A DNA stretch of 64,000 bases, taken from the NCBI GenBank assembly GCA_025738555.1, contig JAOVFP010000001.1:5084001-5148000 (forward strand), in the 5' to 3' direction. Every line of letters starts with the position of its first letter. Position 1 is the first letter of the stretch. The notes under the pieces are model-generated. The model did no database searches, was not told the origin of the DNA, and was given only the letters and a program-made list of their open reading frames with translations. The DNA is from Cyathus striatus. Taxonomy: Eukaryota; Basidiomycota; Agaricomycetes; Agaricales; Nidulariaceae. A program made the translations under genes and the position numbers. Shown here piece after piece: positions 47,211-62,642 of the stretch.

Positions 47211-47708
47211 TCAAGGGGACATAACATACCTTATCCTCTTCCGACCCTCTTTCACGATTTCGATCACGTCCCTAAAATCCACGTCCACCCTCTTCATCGC
47301 GAACTCTCCCACCCCGAGATGTACTCGAAGCGCGTCGAGGGTGGTATCTTCGCGATTAACCACCACTTTTGCAGATTGCGCAAACGTCTCCAGGAAAGAA
47401 GCTTCGAAATTAGAGTCATCCTGCTCTGTAGGTAGAGTCACGTACAGGTTCGTAAGGCGCAGTAAGAGCCAAGGAGCGAGAATATCAGTGGGTGGATTGG
47501 TGGCGTTGGAACTCGACATTGCTTTAGTAGAGTATGCTGCGCTTGTCGTTGGTTTGACTGAGGAGATTGTAGGACTTGCAGTAACGTTGGTTGCAGAACG
47601 TAGAATCGATGGAATCGTTATAGATGAAGGGAGATATTGGTGAATGAGTATTGCAGCCAGGACGAGAAGGAGAGCATGTGGCACTGGGAGGAGGACGAGA
47701 CGGCCCAT
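47211..47708 (-). CDS. Hypothetical signal-anchored protein (first exon, C-terminus unresolved)
   Basis: An ATG-initiated frame of 165 codons. It begins with a hydrophobic signal/anchor segment (MGRLVLLPVPHALLLVLAAIL), followed by a Ser/Thr-rich stretch and a conserved-looking helical part (LLLRLTNLYVTLPTEQDD, then FAMKRVDVDFRDVIEIVKE). A donor gtatgt directly after RKRIR suggests the true exon ends near 47228 and continues further left. Family not recognised. It sits between GMC copies C and D, without an intact counterpart between D and E. Confidence 0.45.
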   Translation of the reverse strand: MGRLVLLPVPHALLLVLAAILIHQYLPSSITIPSILRSATNVTASPTISSVKPTTSAAYSTKAMSSSNATNPPTDILAPWLLLRLTNLYVTLPTEQDDSNFEASFLETFAQSAKVVVNREDTTLDALRVHLGVGEFAMKRVDVDFRDVIEIVKEGRKRIRYVMSP

Positions 47709-48192
47709 GGTGCTAAGTCAGCATCATCTTGGAGCGTGGATGAGCTCGAGGCCCGTGCGTAGTCATATCCTCATGATCGAACGCTTGCGTGTACACTGCA
47801 TACTTTTCTAAAGTAAATACCGATCCCAAGTACCTTCAATGTCAGAGACACAATTGCTAGTGAGTAGTACTACTTTAAATTACTTAAAGACTCTTCGATT
47901 GGATGAATGAAGACATAAGTGGAATGTTTATAGCTGGTGAGTTGGAGGTTGGCTCCAAGTTAACTCACTACACTACATCACTCTAATATCGCCACCGTCC
48001 GTTGATGGAAAAAGTTTGTTTTGTACATGTTATCAACTGTAGGTGGCCTGTATTCAACGTATGGACGTTGATTTTAAATTCGTTATGACGTTGCTTTTTC
48101 TTTGATTCTATCTTAACCACTAGCCACACCATGATGTCACTGAGGTATAATATAAAATGTATTCTAAGTCAATCACTATATTTCACTCGCGT
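47709..48192. other. 3' flank of GMC copy D
   Basis: 47.88-48.1 kb matches the 3' flank of copy E (51.72-51.92 kb), for example the shared tgttatcaactgtaggtggc. No gene. Confidence 0.5.
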
Positions 48193-50456
<2,264 letters not shown>

Positions 50457-51997
50457 CACTGACGTCTGGCGGTGATGAAATGTGAATGCATAAGTACTAA
50501 ACGACCTAAGTTTTATACCGCCCGCAAGGCCCCACTCAGCTAACATCTGTGGCCGCCCAATGAATAAGTATGAACATATTATTTGCTTTATTCTTCTCCA
50601 TCGAGGCCAAGCTCACATGGTAACATTGGTCCTGACCCTAAACAAACCCTAAGTAAGTATGTAAGTCCAGGTAAGTCGGGGAAGCATGTTTCTTTCAGGT
50701 GTGCATCATCGCTGACATCACTCACGCCGCTTTAATTGCAGCCATCCATACGGACTTCAGCCATCTGACCGATTATGACCGGTACCGAGGGTGAGGAAGA
50801 ATTGCGTTGGAGAGTATGTGTCACTGTTCTATCCGACGATCCTTTAAATATAGAAGCTCATGAGACAAACGCGTCACTACCAGGTACTTTTGCAGGGAAA
50901 ACTGAACGGTCAGAGGGCTGTGTTCGAGTTGGTGGTAGAATTTGAACATCTAACTCCAGTGCTCCATGGGTAAGGCAACTCAATGTCCCTGTCTCGGATG
51001 CACACGTGCGTGCGTAACATTTTCTATGAAAACGGAAAGAAAGATAGCATACTTACTGGGGCCCCCAACACCCAGCATAAGCTCTGTAGAGGTGAAGGGT
51101 GCGTTGCTACCTAAACAAAGAAATTAGTAAGCGAGTCGGTGAACATCCGTTCGACCTTGAGGTGTTCCAAGGTGTCGAGAAAGGGGGGAATGTTAACTGA
51201 GTTAGGAGGGAGTAGTTACATGGTTTTTAAAGAAAATTAAAATAAGGAGAGTACTTAATGAGGAATAGTGAAATAAAACGGAAATTAAATGTTTAGGATT
51301 GTAGATTATTGGAAGAAAAAGGAAAAGCTTGAAACATAAAGCATACCGATGAGTTGGAAGAAATTTTATAAAATAGAAACTTGAGGAGAGGGACGACACG
51401 GACACTGGTAAGGTGAAATGTGGTATTTAGTGGAGCTTGGTAGTGCGCAGTACCAATGATCTTGAGTAATTGCGGCGTTGCGGGCGATGTGGAAGTGTCG
51501 GCGTTGGAGGGAATCAGCGGGAGAGAGAGAGCGCGTGAACGCGAACAAACGCGTCGACACGCGCATCACTTGATTACGTAATGGAAATTGTAATATGTCG
51601 ATTTTTGTAGTGCAGGCGAAACGCCTGCTCTACAGCTCACGACCTTCGTTGAACCTAACACTGTGGCAAACTTGCCGGTAATTTAAGTAGACTTGAAGAG
51701 TTCGTCAATGGGCCGAGTGGAAACACAAGTGGATATAGTTGGGGGAAATGTTTACGGCTGGTGAGCTGAACGTTTGCTCACTACATCGCCGTTGACAAAG
51801 TCACAAAACAGCTTGCTTTGTACTTGTTATCAACTGTAGGTGGCTTGCATTCAACACAGGGACTCGGAAACTAGTTATAAATTGGTCATGACTTAAGCTC
51901 ATCGCCAGCCACATCGACATTCACTGAAGTGCAACATATATTAAGCTAAAGTTTAACATGAACATATGCTATTCTAATTACTGAAGTTCGCTTGGGC
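50457..51997. other. Intergenic between GMC copies D and E
   Basis: 50.66-50.88 kb is the duplicate of the region upstream of copy C. A minus-strand frame 51569-51366 (MMRVSTRLFAFTRSLS onward, Arg/Ser-rich start) could be a first exon with a mitochondrial-type leader, but no continuation was found. 51.72-51.92 kb is shared with the 3' flank of copy D. Confidence 0.4.
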
Positions 51998-54248
<2,251 letters not shown>

Positions 54249-54990
54249 CGTGAAGCTAGAGGCTGACGAGATCCACCTTATACCCCGCCTCCTTGCTGTT
54301 TTATAGGGGCGACAAGAATCAGGAGACTCAGGGTTTTTCCGACTCAACGAAGTCAAAATTAAACCGGTAGCGAATACTATAGCAACGCTTGCTTCTCGTA
54401 AGTACTTCAATCCCAGGTGATAGCACTGCCTTTCGAAGTATTCGCGTGACTCGTTCCTGCTCTTTGTGAGACAAGCAAGCACGGCAGTGGAGTATCAATT
54501 CGATTTCGTGGTAGCCGGATTTTCTGATTCAGCAAGTTCCTACACCTTCGGAATCGGGATACAAGAGAAGCAAAGAGGCGGCTGTGACTCTGAGTCTTGT
54601 ATCATTCCTGTGAGTCTACAGTATCGTCACTTTAAGTTGAATTCGCTCCGACAAATTTCGGATGCCAGTGCGATAACTGTAAGGCAAAGATAATCAGGTT
54701 GAATATGCAGTGTTAAGTACTGTAAGCTTGGTTCGTGTTGCACCTTTAAACAGAGAGTTTGGTCATATAAACCCACCAGAATCTCGAGTACTCAGTACTC
54801 AGTACCGGTACCCCACTAAGTACTTACATAGTGGTTGGAACTTCGCTGTGGCGTAACGTTCAACTGCTTTGTCTTTATTATTAGTAAATACTACCAAATT
54901 TGTACAAAGAACTAATCCAATGCCCATCGTTCGACGTTCCAACTTCCAACTTCAACTCATTGAAGGGTTTGTTTGGTGGTCGCACACCGC
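54249..54990. other. Intergenic between the GMC array and an interrupted gene
   Basis: Promoter side of GMC copy E. 54.79-54.83 kb is rich in gtac/agtact words, but no element ends or target duplication could be defined. Confidence 0.4.
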
Positions 54991-57112
54991 ATGCTACTAA
55001 ACCTGACCGGCCTGACCATTAGACCGACTATTCTTGTTCACGACGGCCATGCCACCTCAGCGCTTCACCCAACTCTCCCTATCATCACTTACGATCAAGG
55101 GAAAGGCGAAAATCACTTCAAATTCAAGTACTTGACCAACAAATCCCGCGCAACTCTAGCAAAGGATGCTGAACGGCTGGGTTTGCCTCGATATAAAGAT
55201 GACTATACCCGTATCGTCACACCTGGAAGGGCTGTGCGGATCACCTGGAAAGATGTAGCTGAAAACAGTGTGAGCGACAACGAGAACCACTTTGATACCC
55301 TAATCGTTCTAACACAGGCTACATTCAGCATTTGCGCGTTCGACTTCTTGATCTCGTGGGGCCAATTATGAGGGAGCGGGGGGGACAATGGGAGCAAACT
55401 TTGGAGGATTTGAGGATGTGCGTGGCCAGCCTATCTTGGCTGACATACCAACTAACCCTAGTGTCCAGCGAAGATGTTAAACTAGAGGAAACGTACGCTG
55501 TCTCTTACTCGCGCCTACATCTTGACGTCTAACTGCCTCCCCATTATCCAGAATAATAAAAGAGAAGCTTACCCCGGCAGCTCTAAGAGATCGTACGATA
55601 CATTGGACCGACCCCGGGGCTCCTCAGCATCCATCATGCCCTACAAAAGGGTTAAGACAAATTCCTATTCCGAGTCTCAGCGCGATCGCCAAAACGTGAG
55701 CATGCCTTCATAATGAAAAGCTTCTAATATTAATTGCGATTTAAGTATGAATAATACGACGACGTCAATCCATTGTTTTCAGAACGCAGGGCACATTCAC
55801 GAACAGGTTACGGGAGCACCATCCATTCATCGCAGCACGATTCAGACTTGACTGCAACACCCTGCGCCCACCACCCACATCCCTCACAGATCGTGTGGGA
55901 TCTGTTGCATCGAGTGAAAAGCCCGAGCGGATTTCACCGGCGCCTGCCGCGCACTTTCAATCGCTGTCAGAGAGAATAGACGCGCCGGATCCTTCACCGC
56001 TTGCTGGCGGCTCTCTATCAGCGCGTATGCCGCCTCCACCCACATCGTGATTCGTTGCAAAGCGCAAGCGCTCATTTGGGACATCATAACATTGCCCTCT
56101 AACGATTGCCTGACACCAGTTGCAATCACCCGAAAGTCATCTCAGGAAACAGCTACCGCTGGTTCTGGAGCAGCAACACCCTTGCCTGCTGGTCCACTCC
56201 CCCACCGCCAATTACACCACGGCACTCGAAAGATGCAGGTTCATCCTCACGGTTTGGTCCTCCAGTGGACCTACCACCCATTAGCACGAAGGCTGTTCCC
56301 CCTACTGCGAGCTCACGACAGGCCACTCCTGGTTCCGCCAAGTGGATTAGTACTTCAGTATGATCTGCCGTAGATAAACTGTCTGCACAAACTCAATCTT
56401 CTTTGCCGAAGGATACGTCTCCTACTGACAACGCTACACTAGATGGTGCAGCGGTGCCACGTGTTGCTGTAGAGTCTACTCAACCTCCAATTCCTCCTCC
56501 CCACGTTGAAGAGTTACCCTCGCACGAAGCCTATGCTTCGACAGAGGATGAAGCAGAAGATAACCGTGTCGAGGCAGCCTTACTCACTCCTACAACATCT
56601 ACAGTTCATGAAGCGGTTGAGTCACAGGATCCGATTGCCGTTATGGAAGGGTTGACCCCTCCTGTTCCATCAATGGCCGTCCCTATGGACGTTGATGTAC
56701 ATGGGAATGTGGCGTCCTCCAAAAGTTCCCCAACGGAGGAGCTCGGGCACGACGCCTACAGAGCCTCACGCACTTCAGCACTGCCCCTCTTACTTGCTCC
56801 ACTAATGCACAAAACCGTAATGAAATACTTCGAGCACAGATTGCCGCACTCTCTAAAGAGCTAGAATTTACTAAACACGATCTCGAAAACGAGCGGCGCC
56901 GACGAAGGGAAGCTGCGGCTGTTGTGGAGAATATACAACGAGAGTGCAAGGAGCCTTTTATTGTTCCTGCTCTTATGGACGCGTTTATCAAGGTTTCAAG
57001 GCGTTCTAAGCCTGTATTTGTATCCACACACTTGTATACTTACTATCTTCCCTATGAGGATTTAGCTAATAAAATAACCAACTTCTGTATATATTCGGTT
57101 ACGTTCTGCTAG
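54991..57112 (+). pseudogene. Interrupted gene of unknown function (frame breaks)
   Basis: Several coding-like blocks in order. 54991-55250 encodes MLLNLTGLTIRPTILVHDGH, then YLTNKSRATLAKDAERLGLP, and splices (gtgtga...acacag) to YIQHLRVRLLDLVGPIMRERG. 55546-55695 is basic (KRSYDTLDRPRG, MPYKRVKTNSYSE; possible nuclear signal). 55790-56047 is Pro/Ser-rich and ends in TGA. 56190-56870 is Pro-rich then acidic, with an in-frame TGA at 56361. 56840-57000 is a coiled coil (LRAQIAALSKELEFTKHDLE) ending REAAAVVENIQRECKEPFIVP. No set of GT-AG introns joins all blocks. At least two stops or frame changes remain, from either decay or sequence errors. No known domain was recognised. Confidence 0.45.
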
Positions 57113-57204
57113 TACAGTATGCACAGAGTAAGATAATATATTATAGTATAAAGTCCAGAAAATAAATACTACGACGGTATCTGCATAAAAGTTCATGAAG
57201 CTAC

Positions 57205-59280
57205 TTAAATGACATTATATGGCTTCTGGTAAGATGCGATAGAAGGCTCATCCTTTAGCGGTACAGGAGCATAGGCAGGATTAACGCTACGAGTAGGAGT
57301 AGAACTGCGCCCTCTTCCCTTTATGTAGTTCGCAATACCGAGAGCCACCAACACGAGTCCAATGAAAAGATTTGCAGCAAGTAGCCCAATGATGGCGGGG
57401 CCGTATTTACTGAGAAGCGAAGAATCAGAATCGGTAGAACTGAGTACGTTTGCATCATCTGCAGCCAACGTAGAACCCGTTTTCTTGGGTGTTGCGGTAG
57501 GTTTAATACTAGATGATGTGGAAACCGGCTTGTAGTTTCCTGAGGTTGACTTTGTGGTACCAGTAACAACACTTTCGTAGAAATCTGATACTTTCGCTGC
57601 TTTCATATCTTTTTGAAGTTGGGAATACCATGCGGTGTGTTCCTTGAGGGCCTCGTCGTAGTTCAAGTTGATCTTTGACACCATTTGCATAGATGCTTCC
57701 CCTGTCGCTGTTGCATCACCGAAGTTATATCTGAACCACCATAGTGTTTAGTAAAACTTGTGCAATTCACAGTGAAATTTATACTTACGATATATAGACA
57801 CTCCTTAGGAATGAAGCCCCAATGAGATTGTCGAACCCGGATCCACGACTCCCAGACTCATCGTCTATTGTGAAGGCAGGTTGGCAGACTAAAAATTGTT
57901 CTCCGCTGGCATCCGTTAACAAGTTTGCAGAAACAAGGTCAATAGGATGAACCGTAAAAGATTGACCGCTTGAGATGATTTAGTGATTTAGTCTCTGTCA
58001 CCGTGTAGCATTTAACGCGGAAACCACTCACCCATAAACAAAAACGACTGGTGTAGTAGCGTTACACGGGAAAACAAATTCAGTGACGCCAGACGATAAT
58101 GAAAACTCCACAGCTCCTGGGAATGATGAGTAGATTTGGGCAAAAAGGGCGCTCGGCAGTGAGACGTCTGGAGTGCCGGTGTCCATAACATGAATGAGTT
58201 TTCCCTTGGGTGCACCAGTCACATTGGAATTTTCTGTAAAGTCTGTTCCGTTTAGAATAACGCCGTCGAATGGAATGGCCCATCTCTGTCCTCCTGTACC
58301 ATCTGGGGCTGGAAAGAGAGGTATATAAGGAGCAGAAGCAATATTCTTATAGTGATCTTCGTATTCCCCAAGGGTGAGATATCCTCCGGAACTGTATGTA
58401 GATGCATCAACTCCGCCGTATCCTCTGTCGCCAAAGTTCAGATCAAGACGAGCGAGATCGAATACGAAGAACGGCAATAAAGCAGGATCATCTTGAAAGA
58501 TGTTTTCCAAGACGGTGCTTATGCCAGAAGCTGTCAAGTCATCTGTCGTAAATCCAAGACCAAGAACTCCCAGGATTTCCCCTTCATTTATGCTGGATAC
58601 TATTTCGTCCTATTGTACCTGCATATCAGGTCCACTGTGAGTAAAATAGAAGACGATACTACATACAGATATCACGTTCAAGAAGCCTAAGGTTCAATAA
58701 AGCATTAGCGAAGAACTAAGTCGAAACAGAAACTGACCTTGTTGTTTAACATTGTGTCCGACAAATTCTAGAGGCAAATCCAACATCACCTGTTACTTTT
58801 GTGTCGTCCTTGAGGGTCAAGGTTTCACTCTTTCCATTACTTTTAAAATCTCCTCCACTAATACCGCCGCGAGGATTAACCCTTTAAAGCAAAGCATGAG
58901 TAGAGACCAACAATAGTTTGACTGAGTTCATACCATAGGTCGGAACTTCCTGTGTCCAAAATAACCATGAGTGCTGTAAAACCCCGTTAGTAACTCTTCT
59001 CGGCAGGAGCTAGGAATGACATACACTCTCCGTTTAATGTAATGTTCGTAACATACTTAAAATTCCAATTGGATTAGAAAATTTATCACATAAATATGTA
59101 GAGAAGTAGTAGACGCACTCGGAAATTCGAAAGGCTTGAAATTTGACTGGAAGAATCGACCCTCGGTTCCAAAGATGAGAAGCGTGCACCGCCATTTCCT
59201 AGCTGTAAAGGCAATCGTAGAGCATTGGAAAATGAATAATAAAATGTAAGTGCTAATAAAATGCGTAGTTGGGCGCGCAT
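57205..59280 (-). CDS. Membrane-anchored pepsin-like aspartic protease (A1), with one apparent frameshift
   Basis: Secretory-pathway endopeptidase with two catalytic aspartates. The start (59280) gives the signal peptide MRAQLRILLALTFYYSFSNA. The first active site lies in SLMVILDTGSSDLW (about 58950) and the second in KLIHVMDTGTPDVSLP (about 58190). GEILGVLGLGF and GFDNLIGASFLRSVY are typical A1 segments. The C-terminus has a Ser/Thr-rich stalk, a transmembrane helix (AIIGLLAANLFIGLVLVALGIA) and a cytoplasmic tail ending SYQKPYNVI, as in yapsin-like or other anchored fungal proteases. Near 58766-58775 the frame changes between VTGDVGFAS and EFVGHNVKQQ. One extra or two missing bases explain it; no splice pair does. 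The rest joins in phase. Confidence 0.85.
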
Positions 59281-59952
59281 GGAAAAAACAGAAAATCCAC
59301 GCGAAGGGAAAAGCAGAATGAAAACACTTCGATAACGTCGCAATATATATTATTTCGGACAATAAGATACTCCTTGACGCACTGCCGGCTTTTGCGAAAG
59401 ACAGAATACATACATATCACATTTGCCGAACAACGAGCGGTCAGGCAGGGTCAGTCCCGGTCATTGCGGTTTCGAAATCGGAATCGTGGCTATGTACATA
59501 CTTTTGTACGGCCTTCAAGGATACCCGTTCCTGACAGTTATGCCAACCTCAGCCTTGTCGAAAACGTAAGCGTTTGTCACTGCCTATGCTTGCAGGTGAG
59601 TAGATCGTGCAGCAGGTGCAGCAGATTAAAGACGCACTCTGATTCTGACATCATTTGCGGTATGTACTTATTAAGTCACAAGGACGTTATATTGCAGTTG
59701 GCAGATGAACAAGAATGAAACTGAGCGGCGGGCTCGGAGAGGAGTCTGCGAGTACTTATGCTCAACTATGTAGCCCCACGCGCTGCCCGGCGCTGTGGTT
59801 CTCGGGGTTGAGGCGTTGGTGGCTGTGGAAGCAATTACTCCCTTGCGAACATCTAAGTTAAAGGTCATCATCGACTTCTTCGCCCAATCTTAAATGAAAT
59901 ACACATTATACTCGAATGAGCCCACGAGTTATTGTATTTAAACCAACGTATG
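59281..59952. other. Intergenic between the aspartic protease and F-box gene
   Basis: Promoter side of the protease and 3' flank of the F-box gene. Short open frames on both strands have no domain. Confidence 0.4.
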
Positions 59953-61368
59953 TCATAGTCCCCATCCCAGCACAGCCCCGTAAGCTATTAATTTGTCCTT
60001 CACGTCAGGGGACACATCTCTTCCTGAGAGCAATTTGGTTAGCTTCTCCGTCATAATCTGGTTACTATGGATGCCCATAGTTAAATAAAATGTCACTCTA
60101 GGGATAGAAGCAAGCCAGGAAAGCCCAAGATATAAAGTTATGCACTTGTCCAGGTATGCCTTCGCAAAAAGTTTATGCGCAACTCTGTGAGAGTGCAGCC
60201 TGACTGCCCATGGAAATGATTTAGTGCATTCCAATCACATGTCCCTCCAAATTGGCTGATTTGTATATCCAACTCTTTCAGCTGTGGAAAAGAAAAATAT
60301 TGCAAAATTGTTCCAACACCCATAGGAAGGTCAAGATGCAGTCTTTTGAGCCATGGAAGAGCTGTTATTTTATGCAAAGCTTTTGGTTTTTCTACGCCAT
60401 GTGAGCTGGTGAATTTGATATCTGTTGCAGACTTACACATAGACAGACAGCGGATGTAATCATCGCCATCAGCAAAACCTACATCCATCATTGAGATTAG
60501 TGTTAATTGAGATAATATGCCGACATCCATAGGGGAGGGAAATGGTAAGTTGTTCCAATATAAGCGACGAATGTTGGGAGAGGTCGACATAATAGAGAAA
60601 ATAACCCTTGTAATGCCTAGCTTCTGTACTGGAGGGCGCAATGCGATTTCGTCTGTACCACTTATTTTAACCAACTCCAAATGAGGGGAAGATTTCCCTT
60701 CCAATCCCTTAAGTTCGGTCATTCCTTTAAGTGAGCAATGATTCAGATTCATGTCAATTTCTATAGCTCTCCATCGAGAAATATGTGCAGAAGCATCGGA
60801 AAAAATACGGCTCACACTTGTGTCGTAGTTGAGCGGTGTGAGGCATAGAGGGGATGTCCCCAATCTTTGAAGGCATAACTGATCGAAGGCCACTTTTTTC
60901 GGGTTGATGAAAACATACGCCCATAATTGTGGCATGGCAAGAGAAATTTCGCGCCACCTCTTGCAGACCTGTGATAGCGTGATTGCTATTTGTTGACAGT
61001 GGTGAGTTGTCTCGTATAGAGAAACATGCACTTCTACTAGACAATAGTTAAACATTACTTGAAGGAGTTCAGTTGGTAGTCCATCAAAAAGGTTATCCCC
61101 CTCTATTTCCTATAATGCATGGTAATACAATGAGAGCGCTATTTTGTATGTAACTACGTACACTCACATATTCTGAAGTATTCGAAGTTTGATATGACGA
61201 TAGAACTAGATCAGTGAACCCTTTCCATAGTTTGACCTGGGCGTTTTGATGAGTACTATATCAGCAAGTTTCTGGCGCTGAACTTACTAGAGCACTACTA
61301 TCGGTCGGAAGGTCAGGAAGATCTATCGGTTTGAGTCGAGGACTTAGAGGAGGTGTGCATTGAGACAT
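59953..61368 (-). CDS. F-box-like protein (probable SCF substrate adaptor), with one apparent frameshift
   Basis: Starts MSQCTPPLSPRLKPIDLPDL at 61368 and splices (gtaagt...cgcccag, then gtgagt...tatag) into the main exon. The F-box-like block reads DGLPTELLQVMFNYCL, then LSQVCKRWREISLAMPQLW, the usual layout of the many Agaricomycete F-box proteins. The remaining 250 residues have leucine-rich-repeat character (SPNIRRLYWNNLPFPS, LSQLTLISMMDVGFAD, LPWLKRLHLDLP). Near 60166-60178 the frame ends shortly after CTLTELRI. The next frame carries a plausible continuation (KLFAKAYLDKC, then IPRVTFYLT) to a stop at 59953; one missing base would explain it. The recruited substrate is unknown. Confidence 0.7.
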
Positions 61369-62642
61369 TGGATGTTAATACAGTTATGAGAGGGGGAAAG
61401 GGGTTGGCAGAATACACTCTGCCATAACTTCCGTTTTATCTTTAACATCCAATTGTTCATCCTTTGTTTGGGCGAGACTCGGCTTGACAATAACATTGGT
61501 CCTATATAACGCATATGCAGCCATGGACAATATCATCTACGTCATACGTTCATTGTTAAGTACTAAGGAATATAGATGCTTACTTACTAATGATACGTCG
61601 TCCCCATGCTATCACGTTGATTACCATTTGTCACCTTGGGTTCACCGCCATCCCCTGTCGACCCGACTTCTTTCAAACTATAGCATCTCTGTTACTGAAA
61701 TACGTGAATTACATAAATAGATGGGGGTTATTCGAATTATAAGAACTGTAAATGTTTGAAAGAAGAGGAGGAAGGAAAAAAGACCATGGCAGCAGTTGAA
61801 AAGTTGGAACGTTGAACGTTCTAGGGATAGTGTGACACAAGAGCTGTTACGCTGATGCAGCATGTTCTTTTTCTATTTACGTGTGTTTGCTATTTACACA
61901 CTTGTCATAGTTCCCGGCAATTTTTGCCCCGAGGTTCGGAGTTCGTCCGCTTCGAAAACCAACGCCTTCAAGCTCACTTTTACATCAGAAGACGAGACAA
62001 ACTTCTGAGTATAAGCCCAGATCGTATAAACAGGAGTCCTCTTAAAGCTCTTAACTAAATTTATATTTATGATCTCGAACAACGTTTTAGCACGAGTCGC
62101 GACCAAGCCACTTCATTTGGATTTGCGTTTTGGAACAAAACAGATGCGTATTTCTTAGATAAGTGAATTAAACATTTATCAAAAACGGCTATACATATTA
62201 CCATAGTGTGACAACGGACCGGAAGAAGGAGTCTTAACCACTCGTGATCGTTATACATGGAGAACTCAGAAGGACTCTCTACAGTAATAGTATTGATAGC
62301 ACGGAGCATGCCGTCATATACTCTTTTCTACACGTCTGTGGCACTCCCATTCTCTTATCTTCCACAGCTTTACCTTATAAACTCCACCTTCCAGGAATAA
62401 CTATATCAGTTGACCATATTGTTAGCCTCGCTGGAAATCTTATGCGCCATCCCGCTGAATTTCCACTCGCTAGAAGCATGGAACGCACCCTCTGCATTTA
62501 TTTTCGTACCACTCCAGCATTCAGTCGTTTTTGTTCATGTGGTTCACTTCTGTAGCCTCAGAAAGCCCGCATTCTCCATGTTCTTATATGTCGTATTTTA
62601 TGGAGGATCCTTACCTGACCTTCAGAACTTTCCATCGATAAC
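61369..62642. other. Intergenic between divergent F-box and MFS genes
   Basis: Shared promoter region of two divergent genes. Two minus-strand open stretches (62309-62067 and 62070-61894) could be exons of a small gene but show no domain and no convincing start. Confidence 0.35.
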
